64,000 nt of DNA, from assembly GCF_000021745.1 (NCBI RefSeq), contig NC_011666.1, positions 2,056,501 to 2,120,500 of the forward strand. The letters are read 5' to 3'. The notes below the pieces were generated by a model. The model did not search any database and was not told the origin of the DNA. It worked only from the letters and a program-made list of their open reading frames with translations. The stretch is from Methylocella silvestris BL2 (GTDB lineage Bacteria > Pseudomonadota > Alphaproteobacteria > Rhizobiales > Beijerinckiaceae). Position numbers and translations under genes: made by a program. How positions within the stretch are numbered: the first letter of the stretch is position 1; every line of letters starts with the position of its first letter. Below are positions 1-8,211 of this stretch, piece after piece.

Positions 1-3000
1 CGGCATCTTTTTTCGCCGGCGCAGTGCCCGCGCGCTCCGTCACAAAGCGCCGCCACAACCCGCCGATCGCGCGTCCGACATCGTCCATCATCGCGAAGAA
101 GGCCGGCACGAAAAGAAGCGACAACACGGTCGAGACAATCAACCCGCCGATCACCGCGATCGCCATCGGCGCGCGGAACTCGCCGCCGGCGCCGATCGCC
201 AGCGCGCTCGGAACCATGCCGGCGACCATCGCGATCGTCGTCATTACGATCGGCCGCGCGCGCTTCTTGCCTGCTTCGACAATCGCCTGCGTCCGCTCCA
301 TCCCGGAACGCATCGCCTCGATCGAAAAATCGACCAGCATGATCGCATTTTTGGTGACGATGCCCATCAGCATCAAAATGCCGATGATCACCGGCATCGA
401 GACCGGGCGGGAGGTGATGAGCAGGGCAAAAATCGCGCCGCCGATGGAGAGCGGCAGCGAGAACAGGATTGTAACCGGCTGCAGGAAACTCGCAAACAAC
501 ACCACAAGCACGGCATAGACCATGATGAGCCCGTTGCGCATCGCCTCGGCAAAACCGGCGAAAAGTTCGGCCATGGCCTCCGCGTCGCCGGATTTGCCGA
601 CCCTGATGCCCGGCGGCGGGTTTTTCATGAGCGGCAGATCGTAGATTGCGGCCTCGGCCTCGGACAGAGTGGAGCCGGGGGCGAGCGCGGCCTGGATCTG
701 CGCCTCGCGTTCGCGGTCAAAGCGGCTGATCGAGGCTTCGCCCTGCCCTAGCTCGATCTGCGCGATCGAGGACAGCGGCACGACGGGGCCCGCCCCTGTT
801 GGGACGCCGATGCTTTCCAGCACCTGCTTGTCGGAGCGCGCCGCGCCGTCGAGTTTTGCGCGAATCGGGATCTGGCGCCCGTCGGCGTTGAATTTGGCGA
901 GCGCCGGCCCGACGTCGCCGATGGTCGCGACGCGCAAGGTTTCGGAGAGCCCTTCGGTCGAGACGCCGAGCCGCGCGGCCAGATCGCGGTCCGGCCGCAC
1001 CAGCAGTTCCGGCCGCTCCAGCGAGGTCGAGGCGATCACATTGGCCAGCGCCGGAATGCGGTTCATCTGCGCCGCGAGTTCGGCGGCGAAGGTCGCGACG
1101 GTGACGGAATCCGGCCCCGTGACGACATAGGACACGGGACGCTGGCCGTAGTCATCGACGAACCAGCTGCGGATATCGGGCAGCGCGTTGAGGTCGCGCG
1201 AGATCTCCGCCTCGAGCTGCTGCACGGTTTTGGCGCGTTCGCCGCGCGGCGTGTAATTGACGACGATCGAGGCCTTGCGCACATCCGAGGTCGAAGGCGG
1301 AATATGGCCGCCATCGATGAAGACATGGGTCACCTCGGAACGCTGGCGCAGCAGGCGCGACACGTCATCCGCCATCCCCTGCGTCTGCGACAGCGTCGAG
1401 CCGGCGGGAAGCTCGATCGCAAGATGCGACCGTCCGGCGTCCTGCGTCGGCTGGAAATCGGTGCCGATCAGCTTGGTCGACAGGATCGAGAGGGCGAACA
1501 GCACCAATCCGATCACGACCGTGCTGTAGCGCCGCTCGACGGACCAGGCGACGATTTTCGCGTAGCGCTGCGTGAGCTTGCCCTCCTTCTCTTCCTGATG
1601 ACCTTCAGCTTTCAGGAAATAGGCGGCCAGCATCGGCGTGATGAGGCGGGCGGCGAGCAGCGAGAACAGGACCTCGGCCGAGACGGTGAGGCCGAATTGC
1701 TTGAAATATTGCCCGGCGATATTGTTCATGAAGGAGACCGGCGCGAACACCGCGACGATGGTGAGGCTGATCGCGATCACCGCGAGGCCGATCTCGTCGG
1801 CGGCGTCGATCGCCGCCTGAAACGCCGATTTCCCCATACGGATATGACGCACGATATTTTCGATCTCGACGATGGCGTCGTCGACGAGGATGCCGGTCGC
1901 CAGCGTGATGGCGAGCAGGCTGACAAGGTTCAGCGAGAAGCCGAGAACGTCCATCACGAAGAAGGCGGGGATGATCGACAGCGGCAAAGCGATCGCCGCA
2001 ATCACCGTCGCGCGGAGATCGCGCAGGAACAGAAACACCACGATGACGGCGAGGAGCGCGCCCTCGAAGAGGGTGCTCATCGCCGAATGGTAATTGCCGA
2101 GCGTATAGGCGACGGAAGTGTCGATCAGCTTCAGATCGATGTCCGTCCTTGCGGCGTGGAGCGCCTCGATCCGCTTTTCGACCTCGGCGGCGACGGTGAC
2201 GTCGCTCGCGCCTTTCGAGCGCTGGATCGAGAAGGCGACGATCGGCTCGCCGTCGAGCCGGGCGAAGGTGCGCGGCTCGGCGATGGTGTCGGTGACGACG
2301 CCAAGCTCGTCGAGCCGCACCGCCCCACCCTTCGGCAGGGCGAGAACGCTGCCGGCGAGTTCGTCGAGCGTGCGGGCGCCCGCGAGGGTCCGGATCGACT
2401 GCGTCTGGCCGCCGAGCTCAGCCTGGCCGCCGGCGAGATCGAGGTTGGTGCCGCGCAGGCGGCGGCTGACGTCGGCGGCGGTGAGGCCGAAGGCGGCAAG
2501 CCGCGCCGGGTCGAGCGAGACGAGAATTTCGCGGTCGACGCCGCCAATGCGCTCGACATTGCCGACGCCTCGCACCTCCTGCAGCTTCGGTTTGACGATC
2601 TCGTCGACATAATTCGACAATTGCTCCGGCGTCTTGCCGGGCGCGACTGCGGCATAGGCGAGAATGCTGGCGCCGACGACGCCGACCTGCCGGATCAGCG
2701 GCTCGTTGATGTTGCGCGGAAGCTGGCCTCTGATGCGCGTCACCGCGTCCTTGACGTCGTTCAGGGCGCGGTCGGTGTCGGCGCCGAGCGCGAGCGTGAT
2801 CGTCGTCACCGAGACGGCGTCGGTCACCTGACTCAGAATATGGCGCACGCCTTCGACGCCGGAGATGGCGTCCTCGACCGGCTTCGTCACCTGCGTCTCG
2901 AGTTCGGCCGGCGAGGCGCCGAACTGGCTGACGACCACGGTGACGATCGGCTGATCGACATTCGGCAAGAGCGTGATCGGAAGATTTTTGAAGCTCGCCA

Positions 3001-3082
3001 TGCCGAGCGCGAGAAGGACGAGGGCAAGGACGATCGCGGGCAGCGGGCGGCGGATCGAATAGGCCGAGACATTGATCGCCAT
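1..3082 (-). CDS. RND efflux transporter, HAE1/AcrB-like inner-membrane pump (C-terminus beyond or at window edge)
   Basis: My translation of the minus strand gives an open frame of about 1027 residues from ATG at 3082 to the window edge. It starts MAINVSAYSIRRPL, followed by a first membrane helix and a periplasmic porter domain (PNVDQPIVTVVV, ELETQVTKPVEDAI). The fourth-helix motif GILVDDAIVEIENI carries the two adjacent Asp residues of the proton relay of AcrB-type pumps. A second porter domain and the last helices (GIVTKNAIMLVDF) follow. Family members are about 1030-1060 residues, so only a few residues are missing. The start overlaps the stop of the adaptor gene by one base (TGATG), so the two are translationally coupled. 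The pump exports drugs or other small molecules by proton antiport; the substrate is unknown and no outer-membrane channel is in view. Confidence 0.95.
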   Translation of the reverse strand, partial: MAINVSAYSIRRPLPAIVLALVLLALGMASFKNLPITLLPNVDQPIVTVVVSQFGASPAELETQVTKPVEDAISGVEGVRHILSQVTDAVSVTTITLALGADTDRALNDVKDAVTRIRGQLPRNINEPLIRQVGVVGASILAYAAVAPGKTPEQLSNYVDEIVKPKLQEVRGVGNVERIGGVDREILVSLDPARLAAFGLTAADVSRRLRGTNLDLAGGQAELGGQTQSIRTLAGARTLDELAGSVLALPKGGAVRLDELGVVTDTIAEPRTFARLDGEPIVAFSIQRSKGASDVTVAAEVEKRIEALHAARTDIDLKLIDTSVAYTLGNYHSAMSTLFEGALLAVIVVFLFLRDLRATVIAAIALPLSIIPAFFVMDVLGFSLNLVSLLAITLATGILVDDAIVEIENIVRHIRMGKSAFQAAIDAADEIGLAVIAISLTIVAVFAPVSFMNNIAGQYFKQFGLTVSAEVLFSLLAARLITPMLAAYFLKAEGHQEEKEGKLTQRYAKIVAWSVERRYSTVVIGLVLFALSILSTKLIGTDFQPTQDAGRSHLAIELPAGSTLSQTQGMADDVSRLLRQRSEVTHVFIDGGHIPPSTSDVRKASIVVNYTPRGERAKTVQQLEAEISRDLNALPDIRSWFVDDYGQRPVSYVVTGPDSVTVATFAAELAAQMNRIPALANVIASTSLERPELLVRPDRDLAARLGVSTEGLSETLRVATIGDVGPALAKFNADGRQIPIRAKLDGAARSDKQVLESIGVPTGAGPVVPLSSIAQIELGQGEASISRFDREREAQIQAALAPGSTLSEAEAAIYDLPLMKNPPPGIRVGKSGDAEAMAELFAGFAEAMRNGLIMVYAVLVVLFASFLQPVTILFSLPLSIGGAIFALLITSRPVSMPVIIGILMLMGIVTKNAIMLVDFSIEAMRSGMERTQAIVEAGKKRARPIVMTTIAMVAGMVPSALAIGAGGEFRAPMAIAVIGGLIVSTVLSLLFVPAFFAMMDDVGRAIGGLWRRFVTERAGTAPAKKDA

Positions 3083-4155
3083 CAGGGACGCTCCGCCGGG
3101 TGATCCTGCCCACCGCGATCCTTGTCGCGATCCTGCCCTTGCTCGTCTGGCAGGATCGGCGTGACGACATCGCCATCGCGCAGCGAGCCGCCAGCGTTGA
3201 GCACGACGAGATCGCCGGCGCGAAGCCCCGCTTCGATCTCGGCGTCGGCGCCGGAGGCAAGACCGACCCTCACCCGCGCCGTCTCGATGATCTTGCCGCG
3301 CACGATCTGCACGCTGGCGCCTTCGTTCGAATAAAACAGCGCCGAACGCGGAATCGACAGGCCGCAGCTATGGCGGGCGTCGATTTTTGCACGAATGAGG
3401 CGGCCGGCGCGGAGCGCGGGATCGCGCTCGATCGCGACGCGAACTTCGCCCATTTGCGTCACGGGATCGATCTGCGAGCCGATCCGGCGCACGCGACCGG
3501 AAATCTCGCGGCCGTCTTCGATGATAACGCTGACGGTCTGATCCGCCTTGACCTCGCCGATATGAACGCTCGGCACTTGCGCGAGGGCCTCGATCAGCCC
3601 GTCGACGGCGAGCGCGAACAGCGGATCGCCTTGAGCCGAGGGGCCAGCGCCGATGCGCGCCCGCGATTTGATGATGGTCCCCGCGGCCGGCGCGCGCAGC
3701 ACGATCGAGGCCGGCAGCGCCGGGCCCGGCGCAGGCGGCGGCCCCATGCCGGGCGGATAGGGGTTCGGCGCTTCGATCTTTGCGATGCGGGCGAGCGGCT
3801 GCCCTTCCGCGACGCTGTCGCCTTCATTGGCGAGCACCTCGGCGACCTGGTAATTTTCAAGGGTCAGGATCACGACGGCGTCGGCGCGCGGGGCCAGAAA
3901 GCCGCCGGCGTGGATCGCCTCGGAAAAGCAGCCTGCCGCAGCCTGCGCCACGGCGACAGGCGCCCCCGCTGGCGCGGCGGCCGGAGCCTGCTCGGCGGCG
4001 GTTTCTTGAGAAGCGAACGCCGCGACGAGCAGGCCGACGGCGAAGACCGGCGCCGCGGGCGAAAAACGTCCCGCGCGCTCATCGCCGCCGAAACGATGAT
4101 GGAGCCGGGTCGCGGGCGCGGCGCGCGAAAAACTCATCGGAGAGGCTTTTCTCAT
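3082..4155 (-). CDS. RND efflux periplasmic adaptor (membrane fusion protein, HlyD family)
   Basis: A 357-residue protein with an N-terminal membrane segment (about residues 35-53, AAPVFAVGLLVAAFASQ). It has a biotinyl-lipoyl-like hairpin half (NYQVAEVLANEGDSVAEGQPLARI, then VLRAPAAGTIIKSRARIGAG) and the beta-barrel strands of RND adaptors (GEVRVAIERDPALRAGRLIRAKI). It should bridge the inner-membrane pump, with which it overlaps by one base, to an outer-membrane channel. The stretch between the two lipoyl halves is short and Pro-rich (PNPYPPGMGPPPAPGP) where other adaptors have a long coiled-coil hairpin, so this is a hairpin-less adaptor as seen in some metal and drug pumps. The start is uncertain: an ATG at 4137 is also possible and neither has a strong ribosome site. 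Confidence 0.9.
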   Translation of the reverse strand: MRKASPMSFSRAAPATRLHHRFGGDERAGRFSPAAPVFAVGLLVAAFASQETAAEQAPAAAPAGAPVAVAQAAAGCFSEAIHAGGFLAPRADAVVILTLENYQVAEVLANEGDSVAEGQPLARIAKIEAPNPYPPGMGPPPAPGPALPASIVLRAPAAGTIIKSRARIGAGPSAQGDPLFALAVDGLIEALAQVPSVHIGEVKADQTVSVIIEDGREISGRVRRIGSQIDPVTQMGEVRVAIERDPALRAGRLIRAKIDARHSCGLSIPRSALFYSNEGASVQIVRGKIIETARVRVGLASGADAEIEAGLRAGDLVVLNAGGSLRDGDVVTPILPDEQGQDRDKDRGGQDHPAERP

Positions 4156-4277
4156 GGCGGCTTTTCTGGGCAGCCGCGGCGGCTGGCGGGCGGGATCGAT
4201 CGGGTCTTCACAGGACGAATCGGCGCATTAAACGGCTTTAGCGGCCTGTCGTCACCTTCGATGATGGACGATCGCGA

Positions 4278-5849
4278 TCAGGGAAGATCGCGCACGACGC
4301 GAAAGCCATTCGTATAATAGCGAAGCTCCGCATCGTAGAGAAAGCGGGAGGCCGAACGCACGTAGCGCGCGCCGGCGTCGAATGAGCCGCCGCGCACGAC
4401 GCGCTGCTTGCACGCCCCCCCGCCCGCGGGGGCCCTGACGGCCGAGCCGTCGCGCGGCGCGCCGGCATAGGAGGCGGTCCAGCAATCGGCCGTCCATTCG
4501 GCAATATTGCCGGCGGTGTCGTAAAGGCCGAATGGATTGGCCGGATAGGAGCCGGCGGCGAGCGGGCGCCCCGGGCCGCCGCAGCCGCGGCAATTGGCGT
4601 GATCGGTCCCCACCTCATCGCCCCACCAGAAGCGGCTCGTCGTTCCCGCGCGGGCGGCATATTCCCATTCGGCTTCGCTCGGCAGGCGATAGGCGCGGCC
4701 GGTCTTATGCGACAGCCAGTCGAGATAGCGGCCTGCGTCGACAAAGCTCACCTCGCTGACGGGGACGCCGCCCCCGCTTGCGCCGCGATCTGGCGGACGC
4801 CAGCCGCCGCATCCGCCGCCAGTGACGCAGGCGTCCCATTGCGCGTTGGTGACCTCAAACCGGCCCATCGCGAAAGGCTTTGCGATCGAGACGGAATGGG
4901 CCGGCTGCTCCGCCTCGAAATCGTCGGAGCCCATGGTGAATGCGCCTGCGGGAACAATGACGAGGCTCGGACAGGCGGCGCAGTCGCGAAAGACGGCGCC
5001 GGGCCGCTTGTCCAAGGGAGGCCCGAACGCCGCGCCATCTGCCTCAAGGCCCGGCGCTTCATCGGCGAAGCCTGCGCCGGCCGCGCTCTGCGCCGAGAGG
5101 AAAAAGGGCTCGGTCAGCGTCGATTTCATCACCGGGGCCTGCTGCCCGTTGGTCGCGCGGGAAACGCCAAGGCGCGTGCGATTGAAAACATCGTCGGCGG
5201 TGGAGTCGGGCGCGCTCAGCTCCTTGATCAATTCGGCGATGAAAACGGAGCTCTCGCTGTCCTGATCGCCGACGACCTTGCCCGGCTCGGCGGCGGAAAA
5301 AAGCAGCGTCTGCGGCGGCGGGTCGATCACGCCGAGCCCCGCCGAAAAGCTGCGGAAGCGCCGCTCGAACGGGTTGCGGCGGGAGGCGTCGAGGATCATC
5401 ACATTCGGCTTTGCGCCGGCCTTGGCCATCGCCGCGAGAACGCCGTCAACGCCGACGCCTTCCTTGCGAACGTCGGCCTCCGTCCATATTCCGGCGTCAA
5501 CTGGAATGAGATAGCTCGATCCCTTTGCCTCGACGCCATAGCCCGCGAAGAAAAACAACGCCGGACTGCCTGGCGTGATCCGGGCGATGAAGCCGTCGAT
5601 CGCGCGCCGCATCGCCGCCCGGTCGAGATCGGACCGGGTCGTCACGGCAAAACCGAGGCGGGACAGTTCGCGCGCCAGATTTTGCGCGCCGGCGACGACT
5701 GTCGCAGAGGCCGGTCCCCCGGAATAGGCGGCGTTGGCGATGAGAAGCGCGACGCCCTTGCCGGCGCCCTCCGCCGCCCCCGCCGGGCGGACGCCGGAGG
5801 CGAGCGCGGCGACAAGGCTCAGCAATAGCAGCAAAATGGGAAAGCGCAT
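4278..5849 (-). CDS. Caspase-like (C14) protein fused to a SUMF1/formylglycine-generating-enzyme domain; catalytic His and Cys both replaced
   Basis: I start the gene at ATG 5849 because it opens with a signal peptide (MRFPILLLLLSLVAALASG); the frame is open further upstream but with no recognisable sequence. Length 523 residues. Residues about 35-250 have the caspase fold (GVALLIANAAYSG near the start). In the family the catalytic dyad lies in GH.G and DAC.NNP. Here the first motif reads FFFAGYGVEAKGSSYLIPVD, so His is Tyr, and the second reads NVMILDASRRNPFERRF, so Cys is Ser. Residues about 295-523 form a SUMF1 domain (PAGAFTMGSDDFEAEQPAH, RLPSEAEWEYAARAG, GLYDTAGNIAEWTADCW, RVVRGGSF). It is therefore probably a secreted, proteolytically dead pseudo-caspase whose SUMF1 half binds or scaffolds something. 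Tyr/Ser caspase homologues are known in bacteria and often carry SUMF1 domains. The target is unknown. Confidence 0.85.
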   Translation of the reverse strand: MRFPILLLLLSLVAALASGVRPAGAAEGAGKGVALLIANAAYSGGPASATVVAGAQNLARELSRLGFAVTTRSDLDRAAMRRAIDGFIARITPGSPALFFFAGYGVEAKGSSYLIPVDAGIWTEADVRKEGVGVDGVLAAMAKAGAKPNVMILDASRRNPFERRFRSFSAGLGVIDPPPQTLLFSAAEPGKVVGDQDSESSVFIAELIKELSAPDSTADDVFNRTRLGVSRATNGQQAPVMKSTLTEPFFLSAQSAAGAGFADEAPGLEADGAAFGPPLDKRPGAVFRDCAACPSLVIVPAGAFTMGSDDFEAEQPAHSVSIAKPFAMGRFEVTNAQWDACVTGGGCGGWRPPDRGASGGGVPVSEVSFVDAGRYLDWLSHKTGRAYRLPSEAEWEYAARAGTTSRFWWGDEVGTDHANCRGCGGPGRPLAAGSYPANPFGLYDTAGNIAEWTADCWTASYAGAPRDGSAVRAPAGGGACKQRVVRGGSFDAGARYVRSASRFLYDAELRYYTNGFRVVRDLP

Positions 5850-6297
5850 GGAGGCGGGACGACGCGATGATCTTTGCGCCCGAAGGCGCCGGAAGCGGAA
5901 GCGGCGGAAATAGCGGCGTTTCGGAAAGGCTAACATGCGCCGCGCGAATGTCCATGCGGCGCCGCGGCGTTGTTGCGCTGCGTCACGCGGCCAAAGCAAA
6001 ACGGCGGCGCAAATGAGCCGCCGGCAGGCTCGCGGCGAAGCTTTACTTCCGGCCCGCAGACGATAGGCTTTGCGAATCAGTTGACTATCCGCGCAACGAA
6101 ACGGCGCGGATGAACCGCAGGCGGCGGGTCAGAATTGGAGCCGGATTTGAGGCGCATCCTTCAATTCCGTCCGGCGATCATATCTTCGCCGCCTTCATGG
6201 CCGCCACTTCGCCTCGAATGCTTGCGCTGTTTGCGGGCCGGCATGACAGGCGCCCCGGCGGCCCTGCGCGAATTGACAACGAAAGGCTGACAGCCCT
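5850..6297. other. Intergenic region between two divergent genes, nothing recognised
   Basis: This 448-bp gap lies between the pseudo-caspase gene (leftward) and the radical SAM gene (rightward), so it must carry both promoters. Its only open frames are short, Arg-rich and lack family signatures. An AAAGG at about 6282 could serve as ribosome site for the TTG start at 6298. Confidence 0.5.
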
Positions 6298-7956
6298 TTG
6301 ACTGAGAGCGCGAGCTTGCCTTCCAATGTCCGGCCGCTTGCGGACTTCGCGCCCGCCGCCGCAGGCGCCGAACGGCGCATCCTGTGCGTCTTTCCGCATT
6401 ATGTTCCCTCATTCGGCACCTTCGAATACGCCCATTCGCTGACGCCGGGCGTCAAGGCCTTCATGCCGCCGCAGGGGCTGCTCGTGATCGCCGCGGCGCT
6501 CCCGCAACATTGGCAAGTCCGCTTCATCGACGAAAATATGAAGCGGGCGAGCGCCGCCGACTTCGCCTGGGCCGACGCCGTGTTCGTCAGCGGCATGCAT
6601 ATTCAGCGCCGCCAAATGGAGGATATTTGCGCGCGGGCCCACGAACAGGGCAAGCCCGTCGCTCTCGGCGGCCCCTCAGTCTCCGCCGCGCCGGAGCAAT
6701 ATCCCGCGTTCGATTATCTCCATGTCGGCGAGCTTGGCGACGCGACCGAAGCGCTGATCGAACTCATCGCGCGCGACGTCTCGCGTCCGCCGCGCCAGAT
6801 CATCCTCAAGACGAAGGACCGCCGGCCGCTGGCCGAGTTTCCGGCGCCGGCCTATGAGCTCGCCGCGATCGATCGCTATTTCCTCGGCAGCATCCAGTTT
6901 TCGAGCGGCTGCCCCTATACCTGCGAATTCTGCGACATCCCCGGTCTTTATGGCCGCGTGCCGCGCCTGAAGACGCCGGCGCAGGTCGTCGGCGAGCTCG
7001 ACAAGCTGCTCGCCTGCGGCGTCAACGGCTCGATCTATTTCGTCGACGACAATCTCGTCGGCAACCGACGCGCTCTGCTCGACCTTCTGCCGCACCTCGT
7101 CGCATGGCAGAACCGCAACGGCTATGCCGTGAGCCTGTCCTGCGAGGCGACCCTCAACATCGCCCGCTCGCCGGACATCCTGAAGCTAATGCGCGAGGCG
7201 GCGTTCGACACGATCTTCTGCGGCATCGAGACGCCCGAGCCCGAGGCGCTGCAAGCGATTCAGAAATCGCACAATATGGTCCGGCCGATCCTCGAGTCGG
7301 TCAAGGCCATCAACGATCACGGCATGGAGGTCGTGACCGGCATCATCCTCGGCCTCGACACCGACACGGCCGAAAGCGGCGATCGAATTCTCGAATTCCT
7401 CGAACAGTCGAACATCCCGCTGGCGACCATCAATCTTTTGCAGGCGCTGCCGAAAACGCCATTGTGGGACCGCCTCGAACGGGATGGACGCCTTCTCGAC
7501 GACGCCGACCGCGAGTCGAATGTCGATTTCGCGCTGCCTTATGACGAGGTGCTCGCCATGTGGCGCCGCTGCATGGAGAAGGCGTATACGCCGGAGGCGC
7601 TTTTCGCCCGCTACGCGCATCAAATGCGCGCGACGCGGCCGAACCGGCTGCCGCGGCCATGGAGCCGCCAGCGCCTGTCGCCGCGCAACATCCGCATGGC
7701 CGTGATCATCCTTGCAAAGCTGTTCTGGCATGTTGGCCTGCGCGGCGGCTACAGGCGCGCCTTCTGGACGTTCGCGCTCGGCCGATTGATTCGCGGCAAG
7801 ATCGAGCCGGTGATCAGCGTCGGCCTGGTCGCGCATCATCTCATCATGTTCGCGCGCGACGCCTGCTCCGGCCGCAGCAATGCGTCTCATTATTCAGCCA
7901 AGAACCGCCCGCAGGGCGCCGCGACGCCGCTGCGGCAGGAGATCGCCGCCGAATAG
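6298..7956 (+). CDS. hpnP: B12-binding radical SAM protein, probable hopanoid C-2 methylase (HpnP-like)
   Basis: A 552-residue protein starting at TTG 6298 (AAAGG about 11 bases upstream). An N-terminal cobalamin-binding domain (ILCVFPHYVPSFGTFEYAH, MPPQGLLVIAAALP, FIDENMK, GGPSVSAAPEQYP) is followed by a radical SAM core with the CxxxCxxC cluster motif in SSGCPYTCEFCDIPGLYGR. The C-terminal part resembles the DUF4070 region of this subgroup. HpnP adds a methyl group to C-2 of hopanoids from methylcobalamin and SAM. The opening FPHYVPSFGTFEYAHSLTPG and the cluster region look like what I remember of HpnP, but related B12 radical SAM enzymes share these blocks and no other hopanoid gene is in the window. 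The radical SAM assignment is certain, the substrate is not. It stands alone between divergent neighbours. Confidence 0.7.
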   Translation: MTESASLPSNVRPLADFAPAAAGAERRILCVFPHYVPSFGTFEYAHSLTPGVKAFMPPQGLLVIAAALPQHWQVRFIDENMKRASAADFAWADAVFVSGMHIQRRQMEDICARAHEQGKPVALGGPSVSAAPEQYPAFDYLHVGELGDATEALIELIARDVSRPPRQIILKTKDRRPLAEFPAPAYELAAIDRYFLGSIQFSSGCPYTCEFCDIPGLYGRVPRLKTPAQVVGELDKLLACGVNGSIYFVDDNLVGNRRALLDLLPHLVAWQNRNGYAVSLSCEATLNIARSPDILKLMREAAFDTIFCGIETPEPEALQAIQKSHNMVRPILESVKAINDHGMEVVTGIILGLDTDTAESGDRILEFLEQSNIPLATINLLQALPKTPLWDRLERDGRLLDDADRESNVDFALPYDEVLAMWRRCMEKAYTPEALFARYAHQMRATRPNRLPRPWSRQRLSPRNIRMAVIILAKLFWHVGLRGGYRRAFWTFALGRLIRGKIEPVISVGLVAHHLIMFARDACSGRSNASHYSAKNRPQGAATPLRQEIAAE

Positions 7957-8211
7957 GCGCGCCTGGGCGCCCAGCCTGTGGCGTCAGCGCAACAGGGCCC
8001 GAAATAGCGCGGCCGCAAACAGCGGCCGGATCGCGCGCCGCCGCGCGCAAACAGCTGTCAGCCAATTGTTAATACGGGTGTTATTCCCTCCGGGCGTTTT
8101 CAGCGCGCGACGAGCCGCGCGGTCGGCCGGAAGATCCTGCGGCGGTCGGCCGATTGCGTTCAACAATGCGTGTAAGCTACTAATTCACAATTGGCGGGTG
8201 AGGTCATTTCG

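Noticed and set aside
1304-3103. 599-residue plus-strand open frame
   Set aside because: It is the antisense of the RND pump gene; the sequence is Arg/Asp/His-rich without a family pattern.
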